A DNA stretch of 64,000 nucleotides from Polynucleobacter sp. AM-26B4 (GCF_018882285.1 NZ_JACVOT010000001.1:1185916-1249915), one strand, 5' to 3'. Positions 8,968 to 19,385 are shown, counted from the stretch's first letter. Numbers and translations are program-made. The notes: generated from the sequence alone by a model not told the origin.

Positions 8968-9867
8968 TTGAAGCTGAGTGATACAACTTCTGTCTGGTTG
9001 CAACGTTCAACAGAGCGTGTGGATCAGGCCATCCTGAAATATTTTGATGAGCAAGTCTCGGCAGCATCAGGCTTGAAATCTGCCATGCACTACGCCGCCA
9101 CAGGTGGTGGCAAAAGGGTTCGTCCTTTATTGACTTACGCAACAGCCAGTCTTTCTGGCAAAGAGTTGGATCAGGTGGCTGGACTTGATGCTTGTGCAGT
9201 GGCTTTGGAGTTGTTTCACACGTATTCATTGGTTCATGATGATTTGCCTTGTATGGATAACGACGACCTGCGTCGTGGCAGACCAACCGTTCACAAAGCG
9301 TTTGATGAAGCCAGTGCCTTGTTGGTGGGTGATGCCCTGCAAACCATGGCGTTTCAGTTAATTGTGCAAAGCGCACTCAACGATGCACAGAAAGTGCAAG
9401 TGATCACAAGCCTGAGCATGGCCGGCGGTATGGCTGGCATGGCCGGTGGTCAAGCCATTGATTTGGCGAGTGTTGGCAAACAGTTGACGCAAAATGAACT
9501 TGAGCAGATGCACCGTTTAAAAACAGGAGCCCTGTTAAGAACAGCGGTACAAATCGGTGCGATTGCGATTGATTTGAGTGAGCAAGAAAAGAAATCCTTG
9601 GATGTGTTTGCCAGTGCCTTGGGTTTGGCGTTTCAGGTAGTGGATGATGTTTTGGATGCGAGTTCAGACAGTCAAACTTTGGGCAAAACTGCCGGAAAAG
9701 ATGCCGCTGCCAATAAACCAACATTTGTTTCTTTGATGGGTTTAGATGGCGCAAGAGAATTTGCAAGACAATTGCATCAAGAAGCCCTCGATAGTCTGAG
9801 CGTTTGGGGCGACAATGCTGATTTGTTAAGAGCTATTGCTAGTAAAGTGGTGAACAGAGATAGCTGA
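8968..9867 (+). CDS. ispA: Polyprenyl (farnesyl/geranyl) diphosphate synthase
   Basis: A 299-residue all-helical prenyl transferase that condenses isopentenyl diphosphate with dimethylallyl/geranyl diphosphate. The first aspartate-rich motif is in LVHDDLPCMDNDDLRRGRP (about residues 89-107) and the second in FQVVDDVLDAS (about 222-232). GGGKRVRPLL binds the diphosphate. The length and the small-residue motif fit farnesyl diphosphate synthase. The start is a TTG at 8968 behind AGGTTAAGGGA, 8 nt after xseB, which indicates cotranscription with xseB and dxs. Confidence 0.93.
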   Translation: MKLSDTTSVWLQRSTERVDQAILKYFDEQVSAASGLKSAMHYAATGGGKRVRPLLTYATASLSGKELDQVAGLDACAVALELFHTYSLVHDDLPCMDNDDLRRGRPTVHKAFDEASALLVGDALQTMAFQLIVQSALNDAQKVQVITSLSMAGGMAGMAGGQAIDLASVGKQLTQNELEQMHRLKTGALLRTAVQIGAIAIDLSEQEKKSLDVFASALGLAFQVVDDVLDASSDSQTLGKTAGKDAAANKPTFVSLMGLDGAREFARQLHQEALDSLSVWGDNADLLRAIASKVVNRDS

Positions 9868-9900
9868 TAGCTGGTGTGGAAGCTGTAATTAAAATAATTT

Positions 9901-11805
9901 ATGACTGATTTACTTAAAACAATTGATGATCCAAAGGATTTACGAGAATTAAATCGTGATCAATTACCAAAGCTTGCTGCAGAGTTGCGCGAGTTCTTGG
10001 TGGATTCTGTTGCAAAGACAGGCGGACATCTATCGTCTAATTTGGGCACTGTTGAATTAACAGTTGCCTTGCATTACGTTTTTCAGACCCCTTATGACCG
10101 CTTGATTTGGGATGTGGGTCATCAAAGTTACCCACATAAAATTTTGACCGGTCGTCGTGAGCGCATGGGCACGCTCAGACAGTATGGTGGTATCTCAGGT
10201 TTCCCACGTCGTTCTGAAAGTGAATACGATACTTTTGGTACAGCGCATTCTTCAACCAGTATTTCTGCAGCGATTGGTATGGCGCTGGGTGCTCGTGCCC
10301 AAGGCGAAAAACGCGTGGCTGTGGCAGTAATTGGTGATGGTGCGATGAGTGCTGGTATGGCCTTTGAAGCATTGAACAACGGCGGCATACACAAAGACTT
10401 GCCTTTGGTCGTGATACTTAACGACAACGACATGTCTATCTCGCCAGCAGTGGGCGCCTTGAATCGTTATTTGGCGCGCTTGATGAGTGGTCGTTTTTAC
10501 GCTGCCACTAAAAAAGGTTTGGACAGTGTTTTATCGATGGCACCACCTTTGCGAGAATTTGCAAAAAGATTAGAAGAGCACGCCAAAGGCATGGTTGTAC
10601 CTGGAACTATTTTTGAAGAGTTTGGTTTTAATTACATTGGACCAATTGATGGTCACGACCTTGACTCGTTAGTACCGACCCTACAAAACGTCAGACGTTT
10701 GGCTCTTGATGGTGAAGGCCCACAGTTTTTGCACGTGGTCACCAAAAAAGGACAAGGTTATAAATTAGCAGAAGCTGATCCGATTCTTTATCACGGACCA
10801 GGCAAGTTTGATCCTGCCCAAGGAATTGCAACTGCAAAACCAAGCACCCCAAGTAAGAAAACATTCACACAAGTTTTTGGTGACTGGGTGTGCGATATGG
10901 CTGAGGCAGACAAGCGCTTGGTAGCAGTCACACCAGCAATGCGCGAAGGATCTGGTTTGGTTGATTTTGAGGCGCGCTTCCCTGATCGTTATTTCGATGT
11001 GGGTATTGCTGAACAACACGCCGTGACCTTTGCTGGTGGCTTGGCTTGTGAAGGCATGAAACCAGTCGTTGCGATTTACTCAACATTCTTGCAACGTGGT
11101 TACGATCAGTTGATTCATGATGTGGCTTTGCAAGATCTGCCAGTTGTCTTTGCGATGGACCGTTCAGGATTGGTGGGTGCAGACGGCGCCACTCATGCTG
11201 GTGCTTATGACATCCCTTATTTGCGTTGCATTCCAAATATGTTGTTGATGGCTCCTGCAGATGAAGCAGAGTGCCGTGATTTACTCACCACTGCTTTTAA
11301 ACAAAATCATCCATCGGCTGTGCGTTATCCGCGCGGTGCTGGAGTTGGTGCAGCCGTGAGCAAAGAACTCAAAGAATTACCTCTTGGTAAAGCTGAAATC
11401 AGACGCAGCACTTCAGGTCTTCAAGGTAAAAAAGTGGCGATTCTTGCATTTGGTACCTTGTTGTACCCAGCACTAGAAGTTGCGCCTGACTTTGATGCCA
11501 CCGTTGTGAATATGCGATTCATCAAACCATTGGACGTTGATCTTGTGTGCAAGATGGCCAAAGAGCACGACTTGATTGTCACCCTAGAAGAAGGTGCTGT
11601 GGGTGGTGGAGCAGGCAGTGCTTGCCTTGAAGCTTTGTCAGTTGCGGGCATTGAAGTAGCCACTTTGGTGCTTGGTTTGCCTGATCGATTCGTTGATCAT
11701 GGGGACCATGCTTTGCTGATGAAAGAATGTGGTCTGGATGCGGCAGGTATCCGCAAAGCCATTGCAGAAAAGCTGGGAATTCCAGCAAAACAGCAAGCTG
11801 CGTAA
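9901..11805 (+). CDS. dxs: 1-deoxy-D-xylulose-5-phosphate synthase
   Basis: A 634-residue thiamine-diphosphate enzyme that makes DXP from pyruvate and glyceraldehyde 3-phosphate, the entry step of the MEP isoprenoid route. The N-terminal domain has [13 protein letters not shown] and the ThDP/Mg motif [16 protein letters not shown] (about residues 147-162). The central domain has the catalytic Glu in [14 protein letters not shown] (near 369), and the C-terminal domain follows [14 protein letters not shown]. It sits directly after ispA, which uses its pathway's product. No clear Shine-Dalgarno precedes the ATG at 9901. Confidence 0.97.
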   Translation: MTDLLKTIDDPKDLRELNRDQLPKLAAELREFLVDSVAKTGGHLSSNLGTVELTVALHYVFQTPYDRLIWDVGHQSYPHKILTGRRERMGTLRQYGGISGFPRRSESEYDTFGTAHSSTSISAAIGMALGARAQGEKRVAVAVIGDGAMSAGMAFEALNNGGIHKDLPLVVILNDNDMSISPAVGALNRYLARLMSGRFYAATKKGLDSVLSMAPPLREFAKRLEEHAKGMVVPGTIFEEFGFNYIGPIDGHDLDSLVPTLQNVRRLALDGEGPQFLHVVTKKGQGYKLAEADPILYHGPGKFDPAQGIATAKPSTPSKKTFTQVFGDWVCDMAEADKRLVAVTPAMREGSGLVDFEARFPDRYFDVGIAEQHAVTFAGGLACEGMKPVVAIYSTFLQRGYDQLIHDVALQDLPVVFAMDRSGLVGADGATHAGAYDIPYLRCIPNMLLMAPADEAECRDLLTTAFKQNHPSAVRYPRGAGVGAAVSKELKELPLGKAEIRRSTSGLQGKKVAILAFGTLLYPALEVAPDFDATVVNMRFIKPLDVDLVCKMAKEHDLIVTLEEGAVGGGAGSACLEALSVAGIEVATLVLGLPDRFVDHGDHALLMKECGLDAAGIRKAIAEKLGIPAKQQAA

Positions 11806-11819
11806 AATTGCAGGACAAT

Positions 11820-12647
11820 ATGACCATGAATGACATCAACACATCTTTCCTAAAAACATCGGCCATGGCCGATGTTCAGTCGTCCGTTGACCATCGCAAC
11901 ATCGTGATTAATCGCGTTGGAATTCGTGGCGTGCGCCATCCTATTCAGGTGACAACCGAATCAGGCGTGCAACCAAGCGTTGCCATGATTGATTTAGATG
12001 TTCTGTTGCCAGCGGATAAAAAGGGCACACACATGTCCCGCTTTATCGCTTTGTTACAAGACAGTCATGCGCCTTTGAATGCTCATGAGATGCGTTCGAT
12101 GATTGGCAAAATGTTGCCATTGTTAGAAGCGCAGGCTGGTCAGATTTCACTTAAGTACACACACTTCATCAACAAGACAGCGCCCATCTCTGGTGTGCAG
12201 AGCTTGCTTGACTACGATGTGACTTGGGTGGCTAACGCTAAAAATGTGAATGGTCAAGTAGAAGTGGATTTAAAGCTTCAGGCGGTTGTGCCTGTCACAA
12301 GCTTGTGCCCATGTTCAAAAGAAATTTCCGAGTACGGTGCTCACAATCAACGCTCACATGTCACGATGAATGTGACTTTGCAAAAAGACATTGATTTGAG
12401 TATTGAAGATTTGGTCAGAATCGCTGAAGCAGAGGCTTCATGTGAGTTGTGGGGCTTGTTAAAGCGCCCAGACGAAAAGTATGTGACCGAAAGAGCTTAC
12501 GACAATCCAAAGTTTGTTGAAGATTTGGTGCGTGATGTGGCTGGTCGATTAAAAGCTGATGCAAGAATTAAATCGTTTGTTGTTGAAGCTGAAAACTTTG
12601 AGTCGATTCACAATCACAGTGCGTATGCACTGATTCAGTCAGACTAA
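11820..12647 (+). CDS. folE2: GTP cyclohydrolase FolE2 (type IB)
   Basis: A 275-residue GTP cyclohydrolase IB, which opens GTP to dihydroneopterin triphosphate for folate synthesis and can use metals other than zinc. The metal-binding Cys is in [10 protein letters not shown], and the conserved segments [38 protein letters not shown] and [18 protein letters not shown] are present. The ATG at 11820 follows GCAGGACA; longer readings would run into the dxs coding region. The stop overlaps the tsaD stop by 4 nt, tail to tail. No FolE1 gene is visible here. Confidence 0.95.
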   Translation: MTMNDINTSFLKTSAMADVQSSVDHRNIVINRVGIRGVRHPIQVTTESGVQPSVAMIDLDVLLPADKKGTHMSRFIALLQDSHAPLNAHEMRSMIGKMLPLLEAQAGQISLKYTHFINKTAPISGVQSLLDYDVTWVANAKNVNGQVEVDLKLQAVVPVTSLCPCSKEISEYGAHNQRSHVTMNVTLQKDIDLSIEDLVRIAEAEASCELWGLLKRPDEKYVTERAYDNPKFVEDLVRDVAGRLKADARIKSFVVEAENFESIHNHSAYALIQSD

Positions 12648-13708
12648 TTCAAATCATCCAAAGGCCATCTAGGCCTCACGTCAAATCCCCAATCTTTGGT
12701 AGCAAGTTGGGGATTTTTCTTTAGACGCATAGCCCCAGCAAAAGCAATCATCGCACCATTGTCGGTACACAAATGCATCGGTGGGTAATGAACTGAGAAA
12801 CCTTCTTTGCTGCAAGATTGAGCCAATGATTCTCTGAGTTGTTCGTTGGCGCCAACGCCACCAGCCACAACCAAGGTTGTTAAACCACTTTGCTTTAAGG
12901 CATTAATGGATTTACTGACCAACACCTCAACGATGGCATCAACAAATCCTCTGGCGACATCCGCTTTGGCGGAGTCACTCAAGTGACCATTGTTAGCAGC
13001 AGTGACTTTTTTAACTTGGGTCAGTAACGATGTTTTTAAACCAGCAAATGAAAAATCCAAATCACCCGAATGTTTCATGGGTCTAGGGAATTGATGGGTG
13101 CTTGGATTACCAGTTTTAGCTAAATTGGAAACAGCTGGTCCTCCCGGATAGCTCAAGCCCAACATCTTGGCAGTTTTATCAAACGCCTCACCGGCAGCAT
13201 CATCCAAAGTCTCTCCAAGGATCGTGTATTCGCCAACCCCAGTCACTTTCATGAGTTGTGTGTGCCCACCTGAGACCAAAAGGGCCACAAATGGGAACTG
13301 AATATTGGCGTCATCAGCCAATAAAGGCGATAAAAGGTGACCTTCCAGATGATGAATGCCCAAAACTGGCTTATTCAGGGCCAAGGCCATGCCTTTTGCC
13401 ACGGATGCGCCGACCAAAAGAGCCCCGGCCAAGCCTGGACCCTGGGTAAAAGCGATCGCATCGATGTCTTCTAAGCCCCCGGGTGTTTCTTTAAGTACCT
13501 GATTTATAAGGGGTAATATTCTTTTGATGTGGTCCCTGGAGGCCAATTCTGGCACCACGCCGCCATAATCAATGTGCATGGCTATTTGAGAGTACAGGGC
13601 TTGGCCTAATAAGCCCATCCCAGCAGGCTTCCCAGCCTCCCAGGGGGCTGTATCGACAATTGCCACGCCTGTTTCATCACAAGAGGTTTCTATACCAAGT
13701 ACTCGCAT
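12644..13708 (-). CDS. tsaD: tRNA N6-threonylcarbamoyladenosine transferase
   Basis: A 354-residue TsaD that transfers the threonylcarbamoyl group to A37 of ANN-decoding tRNAs, working with TsaB, TsaC and TsaE, which are not in the window. It starts [19 protein letters not shown]. The iron ligands are in [16 protein letters not shown] (about residues 46-61), [11 protein letters not shown] lies near 120, and the C-terminal [13 protein letters not shown] and [12 protein letters not shown] motifs are intact. It is divergent from rpsU and ends overlapping folE2. Confidence 0.97.
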   Translation of the reverse strand: MRVLGIETSCDETGVAIVDTAPWEAGKPAGMGLLGQALYSQIAMHIDYGGVVPELASRDHIKRILPLINQVLKETPGGLEDIDAIAFTQGPGLAGALLVGASVAKGMALALNKPVLGIHHLEGHLLSPLLADDANIQFPFVALLVSGGHTQLMKVTGVGEYTILGETLDDAAGEAFDKTAKMLGLSYPGGPAVSNLAKTGNPSTHQFPRPMKHSGDLDFSFAGLKTSLLTQVKKVTAANNGHLSDSAKADVARGFVDAIVEVLVSKSINALKQSGLTTLVVAGGVGANEQLRESLAQSCSKEGFSVHYPPMHLCTDNGAMIAFAGAMRLKKNPQLATKDWGFDVRPRWPLDDLN

Positions 13709-13723
13709 GACTGTATTTTGCCG

Positions 13724-13732
13724 TGCTACAAT
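13724..13732 (+). promoter_or_regulatory. Candidate extended -10 promoter for rpsU operon
   Basis: TGCTACAAT reads as an extended -10 (TGnTAnAAT) 57 nt before the rpsU ATG, in the gap between the divergent tsaD and rpsU. No convincing -35 is seen, which is normal for extended -10 promoters. Position and motif are observed; activity is inferred. Confidence 0.4.
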
Positions 13733-13788
13733 CTCGTTTTACAGTTTTTTCTGACTTTTTTTTCAGATCCTATTTAGAGAACTACAGC

Positions 13789-14001
13789 ATGACAACAATC
13801 CGCTTACGCGAAAACGAACCTTTTGAAGTAGCACTGCGCCGTTTCAAGCGCACCATCGAGAAGAACGGTCTTTTGACTGAGTTACGTGCTCGTGAGTTCT
13901 ACGAAAAGCCAACAGCTGAGCGCAAGCGCTTGAAAGCTGCTGCTGCTAAACGCCATTACAAGCGTATTCGCAGCCAGATGTTGCCTAAGAAAATGTATTA
14001 A
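13789..14001 (+). CDS. rpsU: 30S ribosomal protein S21
   Basis: A 70-residue basic protein, [20 protein letters not shown] onward, ending in a Lys/Arg-rich helix with [11 protein letters not shown]21 helps the 30S subunit start translation. Length and sequence match the family fully. An upstream in-frame start at 13723 exists but would add residues foreign to S21. It heads the classical macromolecular synthesis cluster with dnaG and rpoD and is separated from the next gene by an intrinsic terminator. Confidence 0.97.
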   Translation: MTTIRLRENEPFEVALRRFKRTIEKNGLLTELRAREFYEKPTAERKRLKAAAAKRHYKRIRSQMLPKKMY

Positions 14002-14040
14002 TTTTTTCTCAGGCTGGATTTCTAGCCTTGGGATAAGACA

Positions 14041-14074
14041 AACCCACTGACGGTTATCCCGCAGTGGGTTTTTT
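14041..14074 (+). terminator. Intrinsic terminator/attenuator after rpsU
   Basis: AACCCACTG at 14041-14049 pairs with CAGTGGGTT at 14062-14070, followed by a T run. It lies inside the rpsU-yqeY-dnaG-rpoD cluster, so it probably lets only part of the transcription from the rpsU promoter reach the later genes. Confidence 0.8.
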
Positions 14075-14090
14075 CATTTGAGGAGTAAAG

Positions 14091-14537
14091 ATGAGCTTAA
14101 AAGACCAAATCATAGAAGATATGAAAAATGCCATGCGCGCAAAAGACACTGCTCGCTTGGGAACCATCCGTTTATTGTTGGCTGCCATGAAGCAAAAAGA
14201 AGTGGATGAGCGCATTGAGTTGGATGACGGCGCAGTGATTGCCATCATTGAAAAACTGATCAAGCAACGCAAAGACTCTATTTCTCAGTTTCAGGCTGCT
14301 AAGCGTGATGACTTAGTAGTGATTGAGAATGCTGAACTGATTGTTTTGCAGGCTTATATGCCAGAGCAAATGTCTGAAGCTGAAGTAGCTGCAGTGGTTG
14401 CAAAAGCAGTGGCGGAAGTTGGCGCGACTGGACCACAAGATATGGGCAAGGTCATGGGCCTTGTTAAATCACAATTGGCCGGTAAAGCGGATATGGGTGT
14501 TGTCTCTGCTCAAGTGAAAGCTGCTTTAACAAAATAA
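14091..14537 (+). CDS. GatB/YqeY domain-containing protein
   Basis: A 148-residue YqeY-type protein, SLKDQIIEDMKNAMRAKDT then RLGTIRLLLAAMKQKEVD, with the late conserved segment GPQDMGKVMGLVKSQLAGKAD. The fold resembles the tail domain of the GatB amidotransferase subunit, and standalone YqeY proteins are thought to interact with tRNA, but no reaction is assigned. AGGAG precedes the ATG by 7 nt. It lies between rpsU and dnaG, as in many Burkholderiales and other bacteria. Confidence 0.92.
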   Translation: MSLKDQIIEDMKNAMRAKDTARLGTIRLLLAAMKQKEVDERIELDDGAVIAIIEKLIKQRKDSISQFQAAKRDDLVVIENAELIVLQAYMPEQMSEAEVAAVVAKAVAEVGATGPQDMGKVMGLVKSQLAGKADMGVVSAQVKAALTK

Positions 14538-14559
14538 AGAATTGTCATAGACTGCCAAC

Positions 14560-16410
14560 ATGATTCCTCAATCCTTCATTGCTGATTTATTAAATCGCAT
14601 CGATATCGTCGAGGTTGTTGGGCGTCATGTGACATTGAAAAAAGCGGGCGCCAACTTTCAAGGTTTGTGTCCCTTTCATAACGAGAAGTCTCCATCATTC
14701 AGTGTGTCACCAACCAAACAGTTTTATCACTGCTTCGGTTGTGGAGCGCATGGCTCTGCGATCAGTTTTCTCATGGAGCATTCTGGTCTAACGTATGTAG
14801 ATGCCATTGAAGAGTTGGCAAGATCTGCTGGCTTGACTGTGCCTCGTGAAGAGCGCAGACCGCAAGACCTTGCGAAGCAACAGCAAGCAATTGCTCTGAG
14901 TGAAGTCATGTCACCAGCGGCTGATTGGTACAAACAACAACTAAAACAAAACACGCGCGCGATTGATTATTTAAAAGGTCGTGGCTTGAGTGGTGAAATC
15001 GCTAAGCGATTTAACTTGGGTTACGCACCGGAAGCTTGGCAAGGCTTAGAAGCTGTGTTTGGTTCTTACACTCAAGACTCGATTGCCAATGTTTTGGTTG
15101 AAGCCGGCTTGATTATTCAGTCAGAGTCAAAACGATACGATCGCTTTCGTGATCGCATCATGTTCCCAATTCGCAATCCTAAAGGCCAGGTGATTGCATT
15201 CGGTGGCCGAATCTTAGATGCTGGCGAACCTAAATATTTAAATTCACCAGAAACACCACTGTTCTCTAAAGGCAATACTTTGTATGGTTTGTTTGAAGCG
15301 CGACAAGCCATCAGAGATAAAGGATATGTGATCGTTTGTGAAGGTTATATGGATGTGGTGGCGCTTGCTCAATTAGGCTTTGCCAATGGTGTGGCCACTT
15401 TGGGTACGGCGTGTACAGCCAATCACGTCAGAGCGTTGATGCGTCAAACTGATCGGATCATTTTTTCATTCGACGGTGATGCCGCTGGTCAGCGAGCTGC
15501 GAAGCGAGCGCTTGAAGCTTGTTTGCCGATGATGGCAGATGACAAAGAAATCAAATTCTTATTTTTGCCAACAGAACACGATCCTGACAGTTTTGTCAGA
15601 GAGCGCGGTGCTCCAGCGTTTGAAGAAGCGATTCGCCAAGCGATGCCTTTGTCTTCGTTTTTGATTCAAGTGGCCAATGAAGGTCATGATTGGAATACGC
15701 CTGAAGGTAGAGCACAAACTCAACACGCAGCAAAGCCACTGTTGTTATCGATGCCTGCGATCGCATTAAGAGCGCAATTGATTCGTGAGTTGGCGCAAAG
15801 AGTTGGCATCACTCCAGCAGAGCTTGAATCATTTTGTGGATTCAAGCCAGTTGTTGAGCAAAAGCCAATGACGCCTGTCACGAATAATGGTTCAGATAAA
15901 TACATGAGTGGGGCTGGTTCGAATGGTAAAAAACCATGGACTAAAAAAGCACCAGTTTCATCTGGGCCGCCACCCACAGCGCCAACCGATTTAGCAGAAC
16001 AAATCTTAAGAATTCTTTTGCAATTCCCATTCTTTGCAAGAACACTTGAGCCTGAAGCAAAACGCCTTATTTTGGCAGCTGCTCAAAAAAGATCAGAAAA
16101 GGCCATGGCATTGATGGCCGATTTGATTTTCCAGTGTGAGCAAATGCCATCCAATGTTGGTTTTGCAGTATTTCAGGAACAATTGGATCGGGCGCCTTTG
16201 GCCAAGTCTTATGCCATCCTTCGTGAAAGAATCATGCAAAGTGATTTAACCGAAGATATTGCCAAAGAAGACTTTTATAGCACCCTCAAGAAACTGGAAC
16301 AGATTGATTTAAAGGATCAAATGACCGAAATTGCTGCCAGAATAGCGGCTGGTCAAACCCAGGAAGGCGATGTTGAGCGCTATCGTCAATTAATGACAAA
16401 ACTCAAATAA
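14560..16410 (+). CDS. dnaG: DNA primase
   Basis: A 616-residue primase that makes RNA primers at the fork together with the DnaB helicase. The N-terminal zinc domain has CPFHNEKSPSF and YHCFGCGAHG (CHC2 type, about residues 40-66). The central RNA polymerase domain includes FGGRILDAGEPKYLNSPET and the TOPRIM motif VIVCEGYMDVVALAQLGF (near 257-274) with FSFDGDAAGQRAAKRAL. A Pro/Lys/Ser-rich linker (about 430-475) leads to the C-terminal helicase-interaction domain. It follows yqeY by 22 nt. Confidence 0.96.
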   Translation: MIPQSFIADLLNRIDIVEVVGRHVTLKKAGANFQGLCPFHNEKSPSFSVSPTKQFYHCFGCGAHGSAISFLMEHSGLTYVDAIEELARSAGLTVPREERRPQDLAKQQQAIALSEVMSPAADWYKQQLKQNTRAIDYLKGRGLSGEIAKRFNLGYAPEAWQGLEAVFGSYTQDSIANVLVEAGLIIQSESKRYDRFRDRIMFPIRNPKGQVIAFGGRILDAGEPKYLNSPETPLFSKGNTLYGLFEARQAIRDKGYVIVCEGYMDVVALAQLGFANGVATLGTACTANHVRALMRQTDRIIFSFDGDAAGQRAAKRALEACLPMMADDKEIKFLFLPTEHDPDSFVRERGAPAFEEAIRQAMPLSSFLIQVANEGHDWNTPEGRAQTQHAAKPLLLSMPAIALRAQLIRELAQRVGITPAELESFCGFKPVVEQKPMTPVTNNGSDKYMSGAGSNGKKPWTKKAPVSSGPPPTAPTDLAEQILRILLQFPFFARTLEPEAKRLILAAAQKRSEKAMALMADLIFQCEQMPSNVGFAVFQEQLDRAPLAKSYAILRERIMQSDLTEDIAKEDFYSTLKKLEQIDLKDQMTEIAARIAAGQTQEGDVERYRQLMTKLK

Positions 16411-16527
16411 TCTGGAAAAACTCCAGCTCACCGACTATAATACAAGGTTTCCGAATTTCTAATGAAATTCAATAAGTTAGCAGTTCTGTAACTTCTTAGT
16501 CTATTAAAGTGAGTGAGTACTAACATT

Positions 16528-19113
16528 ATGCCAGCATCTAAAGCCAAAAAAGTCATTTCTAAGGCAGCCCCAAAAAAAGTAAGCGCAAAACCAGTGGCTA
16601 AGAAGCCTGCTGCAAAAGTTGCTAAGCCAGCTCCTAAAAAAGCAGTGGCCAAGCCAGTGGCTAAAAAACCTGCAGCCAAACCAGCGGCCAAAAAGCCTGC
16701 TGCGAAACCTGTTGCTAAGAAACCTGTCAAAGCAGCGGCCAAGCCAGTTGCTAAAAAACCTGTAGCTAAACCAGTGGCCAAGAAAGCTGCTGCTAAGCCA
16801 GTTGCTAAAAAACCTGTCAAAGCAGTAGCTAAACCAGCACCTAAAAAAGCCGCAGCAAAGCCAGTGGCTAAAAAAGTGATTGCCAAAGTTCCAGCTAAAG
16901 CTGCGAAGCCAGTAAAACTCGCTAAGTCAGTTAAGTCAGCTAAGCCTGCAGTTAAAACAGCAAAAGAATTAAAAGAAGAAGCCAAGCTTGCCAAAGCTTT
17001 GGCTAAAGAATTAGCTAAAGCAGAAAAACAAAAAATCGCTGCCGATAAAGTCAAAGAAAAAGCGGCAGCATTAGCCGTTGCTCTAGATGAGAACGGTGAG
17101 CCAATTAAAAAAACACGTGGACGTAAACCAAAGCCAGTAGAGCCGGTTGATCCAAATGTGGATAACCGCACAGATCGTCAAAAAGCACGTGATCGCAAAG
17201 CAAAAGAAAAAGCATTGTTGCAAGAATTCAATGCTCAAAAATTAGGTAGTGAAGAGCAGCAAGAGTTGCGTCGTGCTCGCTTGAAGCATTTGATCAAGAT
17301 GGGTAAGTCACGCGGCTACTTAACGCATGGCGAAATCAATGACGTGATGTCAGATGAAATTTCTGATTCTGATTCATTAGAAACATTGATCAGCTTGTTG
17401 AGCGACATCAGCATCACTGTTTACGAACAGGCGCCAGATGCAGAAACATTGTTATTGAATGAGAACGCACCTTCTGCCACAACCGAAGAAGAAGCTGAAG
17501 AAGAAGCTGAAGCAGCTTTATCAACCGTTGACTCTGAGTTTGGTAGAACAACTGATCCAGTCCGTATGTACATGCGTGAAATGGGTACCGTTGATCTTTT
17601 GACTCGTGAAGGCGAGATTGTCATTGCCAAGAAGATCGAAGCCGGTCTTAAAGAAATGGTGATGGCGTTGTCAGCATGCCCTGTGACGATTGTTGAGATT
17701 TTGGACAACGTCAAGAAGATCGAAGAAGGCACGATGGAGATTGATGAGTTTGTCGATGGTTTGGTGGATCCAAACGCAGAAGACATCCCAATGACTGCCG
17801 TTGAAGAAGAAGAGCCTCTTGAAGATGAAGAAGGTGAAGAGGGTGAAGAAGAAGGCGGCGGTGGCGGCGGTGGTAATACTGCGTCCGCTAAGCAGCTTGA
17901 AGAATTAAAGCAACTTTCTCTCGTTAAGTTTGTGGTGATTCGCAATCAATTCGAGAAAATGCGCAAAGCGCATGAGAAAGAGGGCTACAACTCTCCTGGC
18001 TACAAAAAAGCACAAGAAGCGATTCGTAATGAATTGATGGGCTTCCGTTTAACGGCCAAGTCTGTAGAAAAACTATGTGACACGATGCGCAAGCAAGTTG
18101 ATCAAGTGTGGGCATTAGAGCGCAGCTTGGTTCGAGTACTTGTTGATAAAGTGGGTGTACCACGTGGTGAAGTTCTAGCAGCTCTACCAAAACAAGCATT
18201 GAACTTGAAGTGGTCTTCAATTTTGTTGAAAGATGCCAAGTCTTACGCAGCGATCCTTGAAAGAAACATTCCTGCAATTCAAGAAATTCAACAAAAGTTA
18301 ATTGATATTCAAAATAACGTGGTCTTGCCACTTCCAGAATTAAAAGAAGTGAACAAGAAGATGAACGAGGGCGAAAAACGTGCTCGTGCTGCTAAACGTG
18401 AAATGACTGTTGCTAACTTGCGTTTGGTGATCTCGATTGCTAAAAAATACACCAACCGTGGTTTGCAGTTCTTGGACTTGATCCAAGAGGGCAACATTGG
18501 TTTGATGAAGGCCGTCGATAAGTTTGAATACCGTCGTGGTTACAAGTTCTCAACATACGCAACATGGTGGATTCGTCAGGCGATCACGCGTTCAATCGCT
18601 GACCAGGCCCGCACAATCCGTATCCCTGTTCACATGATTGAAACCATCAACAAGATGAACCGTATCAGCCGTCAAATTTTGCAAGAAACAGGTGTCGAGC
18701 CTGATGCTGCAACATTGGCGTTGAAGATGGAGATTCCAGAAGACAAGATTCGCAAGATCATGAAGATTGCCAAAGAGCCTATCTCAATGGAAACCCCAAT
18801 TGGTGATGATGCTGATTCAAACTTGGGCGACTTCATTGAAGACACGAACACTTTGGCTCCGCAAGAAGCTGCTTTGCATGACTCAATGCGTGATGTGGTC
18901 AAGGACATCCTTGATTCATTGACACCGCGTGAAGCAAAAGTATTGAGAATGCGTTTTGGTATTGAGATGAGCACTGACCATACTTTGGAAGAAGTTGGTA
19001 AGCAGTTTGACGTAACGCGTGAGCGTATTCGTCAAATTGAAGCAAAAGCGTTGCGTAAAATGCGTCATCCAAGCAGAAGCGACAAGCTTAAGAGCTTCTT
19101 AGAGGAAGATTAA
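16528..19113 (+). CDS. rpoD: RNA polymerase primary sigma factor (sigma-70) with long Lys/Ala/Pro-rich N-terminus
   Basis: An 861-residue housekeeping sigma factor, about 250 residues longer than E. coli RpoD. Residues about 10-150 are a low-complexity array of KPAAKKP/KPVAKKP units like a histone H1 tail, followed by a charged linker. Region 1.1 begins near [15 protein letters not shown], region 1.2 has [21 protein letters not shown], and the nonconserved insert carries a Glu-rich and poly-Gly tract. Regions 2-4 are canonical: [40 protein letters not shown], and the -35-binding helix [24 protein letters not shown] at 16513 could add five residues. Stop is 7 nt before the tRNA. Confidence 0.95.
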   Translation: MPASKAKKVISKAAPKKVSAKPVAKKPAAKVAKPAPKKAVAKPVAKKPAAKPAAKKPAAKPVAKKPVKAAAKPVAKKPVAKPVAKKAAAKPVAKKPVKAVAKPAPKKAAAKPVAKKVIAKVPAKAAKPVKLAKSVKSAKPAVKTAKELKEEAKLAKALAKELAKAEKQKIAADKVKEKAAALAVALDENGEPIKKTRGRKPKPVEPVDPNVDNRTDRQKARDRKAKEKALLQEFNAQKLGSEEQQELRRARLKHLIKMGKSRGYLTHGEINDVMSDEISDSDSLETLISLLSDISITVYEQAPDAETLLLNENAPSATTEEEAEEEAEAALSTVDSEFGRTTDPVRMYMREMGTVDLLTREGEIVIAKKIEAGLKEMVMALSACPVTIVEILDNVKKIEEGTMEIDEFVDGLVDPNAEDIPMTAVEEEEPLEDEEGEEGEEEGGGGGGGNTASAKQLEELKQLSLVKFVVIRNQFEKMRKAHEKEGYNSPGYKKAQEAIRNELMGFRLTAKSVEKLCDTMRKQVDQVWALERSLVRVLVDKVGVPRGEVLAALPKQALNLKWSSILLKDAKSYAAILERNIPAIQEIQQKLIDIQNNVVLPLPELKEVNKKMNEGEKRARAAKREMTVANLRLVISIAKKYTNRGLQFLDLIQEGNIGLMKAVDKFEYRRGYKFSTYATWWIRQAITRSIADQARTIRIPVHMIETINKMNRISRQILQETGVEPDAATLALKMEIPEDKIRKIMKIAKEPISMETPIGDDADSNLGDFIEDTNTLAPQEAALHDSMRDVVKDILDSLTPREAKVLRMRFGIEMSTDHTLEEVGKQFDVTRERIRQIEAKALRKMRHPSRSDKLKSFLEED
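16570..16920 (+). repeat. Degenerate tandem repeat encoding the Lys/Ala/Pro array of RpoD
   Basis: Repeated codon blocks of the form aaa-cca-gtg-gct-aag-aag-cct recur about ten times with synonymous drift, encoding KPVAKK, KPAAKK and KPAPKK units. The DNA copies are not identical, so the repeat is kept at protein level rather than being a recent expansion. Confidence 0.75.
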
Positions 19114-19120
19114 TCCATAA

Positions 19121-19197
19121 GGGCCCTTAGCTCAGTTGGTTAGAGCAGAGGACTCATAATCCTTTGGTCCGCGGTTCAAGTCCGCGAGGGCCCACCA
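19121..19197 (+). tRNA. tRNA with CAU anticodon, probably tRNA-Ile2
   Basis: A 77-nt cloverleaf: acceptor GGGCCCT pairs with AGGGCCC followed by encoded CCA, anticodon loop CTCATAA gives CAU, and the T-arm is CGCGG/CCGCG around TTCAAGT. It closely resembles E. coli ileX in body and acceptor stem; C4-G69 and C5-G68, features used by TilS to make lysidine, are present, so isoleucine is preferred over elongator Met. It begins 7 nt after the rpoD stop, so it is probably processed from the rpoD transcript. Its 3' end is the integration site of the downstream island. Confidence 0.9.
19153..19197 (+). repeat. attL-like direct repeat (tRNA 3' half)
   Basis: This is the functional tRNA 3' portion that is repeated at 24138-24182 with 43 of 45 positions identical. 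The differing positions are 19183 (C here, G in the copy) and 19188 (G here, C in the copy). Confidence 0.8.
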
Positions 19198-19206
19198 ATA
19201 AAATCA

Positions 19207-19239
19207 ATGACTTAGTGTGAAAACGCTAGGTCATTTTTC
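19207..19239 (+). terminator. Terminator after tRNA-Ile2
   Basis: AATGACTTAG at 19207-19216 pairs with CTAGGTCATT at 19227-19236 (one G-T pair) and runs into Ts. It lies inside the left edge of the island and would end the rpoD-tRNA transcript. Confidence 0.65.
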
Positions 19240-19385
19240 TTTTCTGTGTGGTCGGTGTGTAATGAAAAACTCTACATTACCAACTGCAAACCCAATAGAT
19301 ATGGATGTCTGCGTTGGAGCAATGAACTAATAATATTTTGTGACGCATTCATAAAATAAGTATTGATTCATTCGGAAGTAAATCA

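Noticed and set aside
16570..16920. Regularly spaced repeats that might be a CRISPR array
   Set aside because: The units are in-frame codons of the RpoD Lys/Ala/Pro array, with drift at third positions and no spacers.
16428..17171. 247-residue reverse-strand frame antisense to the rpoD 5' end
   Set aside because: It mirrors the Lys/Ala/Pro repeat codons and encodes a Gly/Ala/Leu/Thr low-complexity string with no ribosome site; a shadow of the repeat.
17421..17945. 174-residue reverse-strand frame with poly-Pro and poly-Ser
   Set aside because: It is the antisense of the acidic and poly-Gly part of RpoD and has no homologous features.
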